Part shown: in pieces, positions 1 through 6,967 of the stretch
Position numbering within the stretch: position 1 is the first letter of the stretch
How the letters are laid out: the number at the start of each line of letters is the position of its first letter
Source of the DNA: Burkholderiaceae bacterium
GTDB taxonomy: Bacteria > Pseudomonadota > Gammaproteobacteria > Burkholderiales > Burkholderiaceae
Assembly (NCBI GenBank): GCA_030151165.1
Contig: JASLEM010000126.1
Span: forward strand, 1-6,967
Length of the DNA stretch: 6,967 bases
Direction of reading: 5' to 3'
Made by a program: the position numbers and the translations under genes
Notes under the pieces: model-generated
Told to the model about the DNA's origin: nothing
Databases searched by the model: none
Seen by the model: the letters and a program-made list of their open reading frames with translations, nothing else

Positions 1-309
1 GACCTTGTAGCGCGCCTCGGTGCAGTTGCGCAGCATCGCGAAGCCCCAGCGCCACATCGACGCGTCCATCATCGGCTTGATGATCAGCGGGCTGTGGTTC
101 ATCAGCAGCCACTTGATCGCCTTCACCGGCACGCCGGGCCCGGCCCAGGGCGACGCGTAGCCGGGCGAGACCTCGCCGGCGTTGGCGAAGCTCGTCTCGA
201 GCGCGGGCGCGGGCTGGCGGTCGACGACGGTGACGTCGTGGCCCGCGCGGGCGAGGTAGTAGGCGATCGAGGTGCCGATCACGCCGCTGCCGAGGACGAG
301 GATGGTCAT
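1..309 (-). CDS. dadA: D-amino acid dehydrogenase small subunit, N-terminal part (cut by window edge)
   Basis: This is a partial gene: 103 codons read leftward from an ATG at 309-307 to the window edge without a stop. DadA is an FAD-dependent, membrane-associated dehydrogenase that oxidises D-amino acids such as D-alanine to 2-oxo acids and ammonia, passing electrons to the respiratory chain. The protein opens with a Rossmann FAD-binding motif, G-S-G-V-I-G at residues 7-12, with an acidic D30 at the end of the second strand as expected for ribose binding. Residues 38-61 carry the family signature [14 protein letters not shown] followed by PWAGPGVP, and KAIKW follows at 63-67; these match my memory of E. 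coli DadA closely. Family members are about 415-435 residues, so roughly three quarters lie outside. The ribosome site is weak (a GAGAG about 10 nt upstream). It is divergent from the peptidase gene. DadA-like paralogues exist, so the exact substrate is inferred. Confidence 0.93.
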   Translation of the reverse strand, partial: MTILVLGSGVIGTSIAYYLARAGHDVTVVDRQPAPALETSFANAGEVSPGYASPWAGPGVPVKAIKWLLMNHSPLIIKPMMDASMWRWGFAMLRNCTEARYKV

Positions 310-388
310 GGGGTGGGGCTCTCGCGTCTGGGGTCGGTGGGCGCCTCGGCCGTCGCGCTCGTGACGCGCGCCCGGGCAGGGTCGACTA

Positions 389-444
389 TCGCACGAGCGG
401 CACGACGCCGCCCTGACGCGCCGCGGGCGGCGCGCTTCGTGCGG
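389..444. repeat. Nested inverted repeats in the dadA/peptidase divergent gap, possible three-way junction
   Basis: The 189-bp gap at 310-498 contains a compact set of perfect inverted repeats. The outer arms are CGCACGA (390-396) and TCGTGCG (437-443), and T389/G444 could add a wobble pair. Inside, directly abutting the left arm, is GCGGC-ACGAC-GCCGC (397-411), and then CGCGCCGC-GG-GCGGCGCG (417-434). If all form, the result is an outer stem closing two hairpins. It has no T-run, so it does not look like an intrinsic terminator. It ends 55 nt before the peptidase start and lies about 80 nt upstream of dadA, so it would fall in the leader of either gene or act as a DNA cruciform or protein site. 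At this GC content such repeats arise easily by chance. No convincing sigma70 promoter was seen in this gap. Confidence 0.4.
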
Positions 445-485
445 AACCATCCAGCCTCGCGCAAGCTCTGACCCGATCCCGCCGC

Positions 486-489
486 GAGG
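486..489 (+). promoter_or_regulatory. Ribosome binding site of the M16 peptidase gene
   Basis: GAGG ends 9 nt before the ATG at 499, which favours that start over the in-frame ATG at 508 (18 nt away). The ATG at 491 is in a different frame. Confidence 0.6.
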
Positions 490-498
490 CATGCCAAG

Positions 499-3239
<2,741 letters not shown>

Positions 3240-3243
<4 letters not shown>

Positions 3244-3482
3244 GCGCGACGTTGGACGACGACCTCCCGCCGCTGCCGCCGGCCGAGCCCGGCCGCTACC
3301 GCCACTACAAGGGCGGCGAGTACGAGCTCGTCGGCGTCGCGCGCCACAGCGAGACGCTCGAGCCGCTCGTGATCTACCGGCCGCTCTACAACGCCACCGG
3401 GCTGTGGGCGCGGCCGTACGCGATGTTCTTCGGCGAGCTCGAGGTCGACGGGCGGCTGCAGCCGCGTTTCGCGCGCCTCTGA
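3240..3482 (+). CDS. DUF1653 family small protein
   Basis: This is an 80-residue protein starting with GTG at 3240-3242. The start overlaps the TGA of the peptidase gene in a GTGA arrangement, which suggests translational coupling by terminating ribosomes; no separate Shine-Dalgarno site is evident. The core (residues 18-80) matches the DUF1653 pattern as I know it: a G-R-Y-R-H-Y-K-G start, then VGVARHSET, the LVIYRPLY strand, a G-L-W-x-R-P turn, [10 protein letters not shown] and a final PRF. DUF1653 proteins are small, mostly beta and widespread in bacteria, with no established biochemical function. The first 17 residues are acidic and proline-rich, probably disordered. There is no signal peptide or membrane segment, so it should be cytoplasmic, unlike the exported peptidase before it. 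The same frame stays open leftward to 1065, but that part is an out-of-frame reading of the peptidase gene. A TTG at 3252 is a less likely start. Confidence 0.88.
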
Positions 3483-3507
3483 ACGCGACCGCCGGGACGT
3501 CTCCGCC

Positions 3508-3525
3508 CGGACGTCGCGACGTCCG
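3508..3525. repeat. 18-bp perfect palindrome after the DUF1653 gene
   Basis: CGGACGTCGCGACGTCCG is a perfect palindrome starting 25 bp after the DUF1653 stop. A further GGACGTC at 3495-3501 can pair with the right arm (GACGTCC, 3518-3524) as an alternative stem. As RNA it would give a 7-bp stem with a CGCG loop. There is no downstream T-run, so intrinsic termination is unlikely; a protein site or a 3'-end-stabilising hairpin is possible. Confidence 0.5.
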
Positions 3526-3562
3526 CGGCGCAGTTCGTCGCGCCGCGGCGCAGGTCGTCCGC
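3523..3562. repeat. Imperfect 20-bp tandem repeat with a third partial copy downstream
   Basis: Two adjacent 20-bp units (3523-3542 and 3543-3562) both start with CCGCGGCGCAG and agree at 16 of 20 positions. The core GCAGTTCGTCG of the first unit (3530-3540) recurs exactly at 3591-3601. The junction forms a 12-bp palindrome GCGCCGCGGCGC at 3540-3551. I see no coding function for this stretch. Confidence 0.5.
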
Positions 3563-3583
3563 CGCCGACGCGTTTCGCGCGCG

Positions 3584-3606
3584 CCGGCCTGCAGTTCGTC
3601 GGCCGG
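3584..3606. repeat. Hairpin-forming inverted repeat CCGGCC/GGCCGG
   Basis: CCGGCC (3584-3589) and GGCCGG (3601-3606) are perfect inverted arms around an 11-nt loop that contains most of the third GCAGTTCGTCG copy. This could be a weak terminator-like hairpin for the peptidase/DUF1653 unit, but no T-run follows. Confidence 0.35.
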
Positions 3607-3672
3607 ATGAACGGCTGAGTCGGCTTCCACGTCGATTCACACCAAGGAATCGCCGGCTGGTCGCAATCGACG

Positions 3673-3701
3673 TTCCCACCGTCGCGGCCTGTCGCTATGC
3701 T
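3673..3701 (+). promoter_or_regulatory. Predicted sigma70-type promoter of the RND efflux operon
   Basis: A -35 candidate TTCCCA (3673-3678, 4 of 6 to consensus) and a -10 candidate TATGCT (3696-3701, 4 of 6) are separated by 17 bp. Transcription would start near 3708, about 90 nt before the adaptor start codon. The stretch is visibly less GC-rich than the flanking coding DNA. Confidence 0.5.
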
Positions 3702-3714
3702 GGCGCGATTCGAA

Positions 3715-3734
3715 TCTTCCCCTCAGCTGGAAGA
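3715..3734 (+). other. Possible 5'-leader hairpin of the efflux mRNA
   Basis: TCTTCC (3715-3720) and GGAAGA (3729-3734) are perfect inverted arms with an 8-nt loop CCTCAGCT. They lie just downstream of the expected transcript start and overlap the GATTCGAATC palindrome by two bases. It could affect transcript stability; six base pairs may also be chance. Confidence 0.3.
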
Positions 3735-3783
3735 CCGTCCGCCACACCCGAATCGACCTAACAAATGCGCTTGAAAAAAAGCC

Positions 3784-3789
3784 GAGGAG
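3784..3789 (+). promoter_or_regulatory. Strong ribosome binding site fixing the adaptor start at 3798
   Basis: GAGGAG sits 8 nt before the ATG at 3798. The upstream in-frame ATG at 3765 has no purine-rich site before it, so 3798 is preferred and the 11-residue longer form is unlikely. Confidence 0.75.
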
Positions 3790-3797
3790 TCTTCCCG

Positions 3798-4985
3798 ATG
3801 ACGCTGTCCCGTCGTTCCGCACCGCCCCGCTCCGTGACCTTCGCCGCCGCCGTCGTAGGCGCGGCCGTCGCCGTCCTGCTCGCGGGCTGCAACCAGTCGG
3901 GCTTGGGCGAGGCGAAGGCCGCGTCGGCGCCGGCGTCCGCGGCGTCGATCCCGAGCGTCGTGCTGCGGGTGTCGCCGGAGGACCTGCGCATCGCCGGCCT
4001 GCAGGACCACGCGTCGGGCCCGGTCATCACCGGCTCGATCCAGCCCGAGCGCCGCGCCGACCTGCGTGCCGAGGTCGCGGCCGTCGTGCTGCAGGTCTAC
4101 AAGGAGAACGGCGAGCCGGTGCACAAGGGTGACCTGCTCGTGCGGCTCGACGACACCGCGATCCGCGACAGCCTCTCCTCCGCCGACGCCGCCAGCCGCA
4201 ATGCCGCGCAGGCGCTCGACCAGGCGCAGCGCCAGTACGCGCGCATCAAGACGCTGCAGGGCGAGGGCATGAGCTCGCAGCAGGCGCTCGACGACGCCGA
4301 GGTGCGCCGCAACAGCGCGCAGAGCGACCGCGTCGCCGCCGATTCGCGCACCGTGGCCGCGCGCCAGCAGCTCGCGCGCACCGAGGTGCGGGCGCCGTTC
4401 GACGGCATCGTGAGCGAGCGCAAGGCGTCGGCCGGCGACACCGCCTCGATCGGCAAGGAGCTCCTGAAGGTGATCGACCCGACCAGCATGCGCTTCGAGG
4501 GCCTCGTCTCTGCCGACCGCATCGGCGAGCTGCACCCCGGCCAGGCGGTGCAGTTCCACGTCAACGGCTACGAGCAGACCGACTTCATCGGCCGCGTGCG
4601 GCACGTCGACGCGTCCGCCGACGAGGCGACGCGCCAGATCGCGGTGATCGTCGACTTCGAGCCCGGCGCCGCGCCGAAGACGGCCAACCTGTACGCCGAA
4701 GGCCGCATCGCCACCGGCGCCGCGCAGGCGCTCGTGCTGCCCGAGTCGACGATCGCGCGCGAGGGCGACAAGGCCTTCGTGTGGCGCGTCGCCGGCGGCA
4801 AGCTGCACAAGGTGCCCGTGACGCTCGGCGAGCGCGACGCGCGCCGCGGCAACTTCGTCATCGCCGCCGGCGTCGCCTCGGGCGACCAGCTGCTGCGCAC
4901 GCCGGGCTCGACGCTCGTCGACGGCCAGCGCGTCGACCTCGTGAAGCCCGCCGCCGGCGCGGCCTCGTCGGCCGCCGGCGCCTGA
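3798..4985 (+). CDS. RND efflux periplasmic adaptor subunit (membrane fusion protein), lipoprotein
   Basis: This 395-residue protein is the adaptor that links an inner-membrane RND pump to an outer-membrane channel. Residues 1-30 are a lipoprotein signal peptide with lipobox L28-A-G-C31, so C31 should be lipidated and anchor it facing the periplasm. An Ala/Ser-rich linker follows. The biotinyl-lipoyl halves are at about 86-119 (...G-x-P-V-x-K-G-D-L-L-V-R-L-D-D) and 195-228 (V-R-A-P-F-D-G-I-V...). Between them is an alpha-helical hairpin (about 120-194) whose tip carries R149, L153 and S160, the R-x3-L-x6-S spacing known from AcrA-type contacts with TolC. A beta-barrel (about 229-309) and a membrane-proximal domain (about 309-384) complete the usual layout, and the C-terminus is Ala-rich. 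Length fits the family (about 370-410). The permease gene follows after 20 bp, so they are an operon. The transported substrate cannot be read from the sequence. Confidence 0.94.
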   Translation: MTLSRRSAPPRSVTFAAAVVGAAVAVLLAGCNQSGLGEAKAASAPASAASIPSVVLRVSPEDLRIAGLQDHASGPVITGSIQPERRADLRAEVAAVVLQVYKENGEPVHKGDLLVRLDDTAIRDSLSSADAASRNAAQALDQAQRQYARIKTLQGEGMSSQQALDDAEVRRNSAQSDRVAADSRTVAARQQLARTEVRAPFDGIVSERKASAGDTASIGKELLKVIDPTSMRFEGLVSADRIGELHPGQAVQFHVNGYEQTDFIGRVRHVDASADEATRQIAVIVDFEPGAAPKTANLYAEGRIATGAAQALVLPESTIAREGDKAFVWRVAGGKLHKVPVTLGERDARRGNFVIAAGVASGDQLLRTPGSTLVDGQRVDLVKPAAGAASSAAGA

Positions 4986-4993
4986 GCCCGCAA

Positions 4994-4999
4994 AGAGAG
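4994..4999 (+). promoter_or_regulatory. Ribosome binding site of the RND permease gene
   Basis: AGAGAG, within AAAGAGAG (4992-4999), ends 6 nt before the ATG at 5006 in the 20-bp gap after the adaptor stop. It supports this start and independent initiation on a shared transcript. Confidence 0.65.
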
Positions 5000-5005
5000 C
5001 CCGCC

Positions 5006-6967
5006 ATGTTCCTCTCGGACTTCAGCATCAAGCGGCCCGTCGCCGCGATCGTCATCATCCTCGCGCTGATGGGTCTCGGCGCGATCGCGCTGGCCAAGCT
5101 GCGCGTCAACCAGAACCCCGACGTCGCCTTCCCGCTGATCGTCGTCGACATCACGTACCCCGGCGCGTCGCCGGACACCGTCGAGCGCGAGATCATCAAC
5201 CGCATCGAGCGCACCTTCCAGGGCATCGAGGGCGTCGACCAGGCGCGCTCGCAGGCCACGGCGCACGAAGGCCAGGCCGAGTTCCTGCTGTTCTTCGATT
5301 TCCACAAGGACATGACGCAGGCGTCGGACGAGATCCGCAACGCGATCGGCACCGTGCGCTACAAGCTGCCGATCGAGATGCGCGAGCCGGTGCTCACGCG
5401 CATCGATCCGTCGGCCGATCCGGTGATGTCGCTCGCGTTCTCGTCGCCGACGATGAGCCATGCCGAGATCTCGCACATCGCGGAAGACCAGCTCGCCGAC
5501 CGCTTCCGCGCGATCCCGGGCGTCTCGGTGGTCGAGGTCGGCGGCTCGCGCACGCGCGAGCTGTCGGTGCTGCTGCATTCGCAGAAGCTGCGCGAGTTCG
5601 GCGTCTCCGTCACCGACGTCGTCAACGCGCTGCGCATGCAGAACGCGACGGCGCCCGTGGGCAAGGTGCGCGGCACGCTGGAGGACCAGAGCATCCGGCT
5701 CGTCGGCCGCATCGAGTCGCCCGGCGAGTTCAACCAGATCCCGGTCAAGCGCACGGGCGACAACCTGATCCGCCTCGGCCAGGTCGCGACGGTGGAGGAC
5801 GGCTTCGCGGAGGACACCAGCCGCAGCGAGCGCGACGGCCGCGCCAACGTCGGCATGTGGGTCTCGCGCACGCGGGACGCGAGCACGGTCTCGGTCGCCA
5901 ACCAGGTGCGCGAGCTCGTCAAGACGATCAACAAGGAGCAGGACGGCAAGGCGACGCTGGAGGTCACCCGCGACGGCGGCAACGACGCGCAGGACAGCCT
6001 CAACAACGTCATCCACTCGCTGTTCTTCGGCGCGTTCCTCACGGTCGCCGTCGTCTTCGTGTTCCTCAACTCGTGGCGCTCGACGCTGATCACGGCGCTG
6101 TCGCTGCCCACCTCCGTGCTGACCGCGTTCATCGCCGTGTGGTTGTGCGGCTTCACGCTCAACTTCATGAGCCTGCTCGGGCTGTCGCTCGCGATCGGCG
6201 TGCTGATCGACGACGCGATCGTCGTGCGCGAGAACATCGTGCGCCACATGCAGCGCGGCGAGGACCGGCGCACCGCGGCGCTGAACGGCACCGCCGAGAT
6301 CGGCATGGCCGTCGCGGCGACGACGTTCTCGATCGTCTCGGTGTTCGCGCCGGTCGCGTTCATCCCGGGCATCGCGGGCGAGTGGTTCCGGCCGTTCGGC
6401 CTGACGGTGGCGGTGTCGGTCATCGTGAGCCTGTTCATCTCGTTCACGCTCGACCCGATGCTGTCGGCGTACTGGGGCGACCCGCCGGACCACGAGAGCC
6501 AGCCGCGCAACGCGCTCGGCCGCGTGCTGCACCGCTTCAACGAGTGGTTCGACCACCAGGCCGACCGCTACAGCCGCGTCATCCAGTGGGCGCTGCACCA
6601 CCGCTGGATCATGGGCTGGATCGCGTTCCTCAGCTTCGTCGCGGCGCTCGTGCTGCAGGCCACGGCCGGCGGCAGCGAGTTCCTGCCCAAGCAGGACTTC
6701 GGCCAGATCGCCGTCACCGCGCGCATGCCGCCGAGCAGCAGCCTCGAGTACGCCCGCATGAAGGCGCACGAGATCACGCAGCTCGCGCGCCAGCTGCCCG
6801 AGTACCAGCACACCAGCGCCCGCATCGCGCCGGACAACGTGCGCATCTACGTCGACATCGGAAAGAGCACGCAGCGCAAGCGCGGCGCCTCGGAGATCGC
6901 GGCCGACATGCGCAACCGCGTGGCCTCGCTGGTGGGTGCCGAGTACGTCGTGATCGATAACCTGAAC
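5006..6967 (+). CDS. RND (HAE1-type) efflux transporter permease subunit, C-terminal part beyond window
   Basis: This frame is open for 654 codons from the ATG at 5006 to the window end, with no stop or frameshift. It encodes the proton-driven inner-membrane pump of a tripartite efflux system. The N-terminus (MFLSDFSIKRPV) is typical of the family, followed by TM1 (about 11-30) and the large first periplasmic loop. TM2 is at about 337-355, and TM3 to TM6 lie between about 363 and 485. TM4 carries the proton-relay pair D402-D403 in G-V-L-I-D-D-A-I-V-V, corresponding to D407/D408 of AcrB. TM7 (about 533-552) leads into the second periplasmic loop, which begins with S-E-F-L-P-K and is cut off. 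Full members are about 1030-1050 residues, so nearly 400 are missing. The paired Asp and the adjacent adaptor favour a drug or hydrophobic-compound exporter over a metal (CusA-type) pump. The exact substrate is unknown. Confidence 0.95.
   Translation, partial: MFLSDFSIKRPVAAIVIILALMGLGAIALAKLRVNQNPDVAFPLIVVDITYPGASPDTVEREIINRIERTFQGIEGVDQARSQATAHEGQAEFLLFFDFHKDMTQASDEIRNAIGTVRYKLPIEMREPVLTRIDPSADPVMSLAFSSPTMSHAEISHIAEDQLADRFRAIPGVSVVEVGGSRTRELSVLLHSQKLREFGVSVTDVVNALRMQNATAPVGKVRGTLEDQSIRLVGRIESPGEFNQIPVKRTGDNLIRLGQVATVEDGFAEDTSRSERDGRANVGMWVSRTRDASTVSVANQVRELVKTINKEQDGKATLEVTRDGGNDAQDSLNNVIHSLFFGAFLTVAVVFVFLNSWRSTLITALSLPTSVLTAFIAVWLCGFTLNFMSLLGLSLAIGVLIDDAIVVRENIVRHMQRGEDRRTAALNGTAEIGMAVAATTFSIVSVFAPVAFIPGIAGEWFRPFGLTVAVSVIVSLFISFTLDPMLSAYWGDPPDHESQPRNALGRVLHRFNEWFDHQADRYSRVIQWALHHRWIMGWIAFLSFVAALVLQATAGGSEFLPKQDFGQIAVTARMPPSSSLEYARMKAHEITQLARQLPEYQHTSARIAPDNVRIYVDIGKSTQRKRGASEIAADMRNRVASLVGAEYVVIDNLN

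Larger units (their letters stand above)
3631..3757. promoter_or_regulatory. Cluster of GAATCG/CGATTC motifs, candidate operator array of the efflux operon
   Basis: A short motif recurs in both orientations around the predicted efflux promoter. CGATTC (3633-3638) and GAATCG (3647-3652) are inverted with an 8-nt spacer. AATCGACG (3665-3672) abuts the -35 and is the exact inverse of CGTCGATT (3630-3637). GATTCGAATC (3707-3716) is a 10-bp palindrome over the expected transcription start. GAATCGAC (3750-3757) is the exact inverse of GTCGATTC (3631-3638). The arrangement suits a dimeric repressor such as those that often control RND pumps, but no regulator gene is present here. The assignment is inference. 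Confidence 0.45.

Noticed and set aside
94..471. 125-codon plus-strand frame opposite dadA
   Set aside because: The opposite strand encodes a recognisable DadA N-terminus; this frame has no family resemblance.
310..498. sigma70 promoters for dadA or the peptidase in the divergent gap
   Set aside because: No pair of -35/-10 boxes with acceptable spacing reached four matches each on either strand; promoters may be non-canonical.
3404..3610. Short plus-strand open frame spanning the DUF1653 end and the repeat block
   Set aside because: It starts inside DUF1653 in another frame, and its composition is just the GC-rich repeats translated.
3765..3797. Upstream in-frame ATG giving an 11-residue longer adaptor
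   Set aside because: No ribosome site precedes 3765. GAGGAG is ideally placed for 3798, and the shorter form gives a standard lipoprotein signal.
4568..6811. 747-codon open frame on the minus strand opposite the efflux genes
   Set aside because: It is low-complexity (Arg, Asp, Ala, His) and lies opposite the clearly recognised adaptor and permease. High-GC DNA commonly keeps the antisense frame open.

Overview
The window reads as ordinary chromosomal DNA from a high-GC proteobacterium. Third codon positions are almost always G or C. The gene families (a DadA-type dehydrogenase, a periplasmic two-domain M16 peptidase, an RND efflux adaptor/permease pair) fit a Gram-negative cell. The DadA fragment reads most like betaproteobacterial (Burkholderiales-type) homologues, but that placement is from memory of the family and was not tested. 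I see no tRNA, rRNA, CRISPR array, insertion sequence or phage gene.

Layout. (1) At 1-309 on the minus strand is the N-terminal quarter of dadA, running off the left edge. (2) A 189-bp divergent gap (310-498) holds a nested set of inverted repeats that could fold as a three-way junction. (3) At 499-3243 on the plus strand is a secreted M16 zinc metallopeptidase of 914 residues, with an active N-terminal half and a C-terminal half that has lost the zinc motif. (4) At 3240-3482 is a small DUF1653 gene overlapping the peptidase stop codon by 4 bp, so the two are probably translationally coupled. (5) A 315-bp gap (3483-3797) has two parts: a very GC-rich stretch of palindromes and short repeats, then a less GC-rich stretch with a plausible sigma70 promoter surrounded by repeated GAATCG/CGATTC motifs. 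(6) At 3798-4985 is an RND periplasmic adaptor lipoprotein, followed after 20 bp by (7) an RND (HAE1-type) efflux permease from 5006, which runs off the right edge with about 654 of an expected 1000-1050 residues present.

How the genes work together. Adaptor and permease form an operon for the inner-membrane part of a tripartite drug/solute pump. The adaptor hairpin carries the R-x3-L-x6-S pattern used to dock TolC-family channels, but no channel gene is in the window. The peptidase and DUF1653 gene form a separate two-gene unit. dadA (D-amino-acid catabolism) is divergent and shows no functional tie to its neighbours beyond position. The least explained parts are the two intergenic regions, especially the repeated GAATCG-like motif around the efflux promoter, which looks like an operator array for an unidentified regulator. 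I did not find a clearly new biological system.
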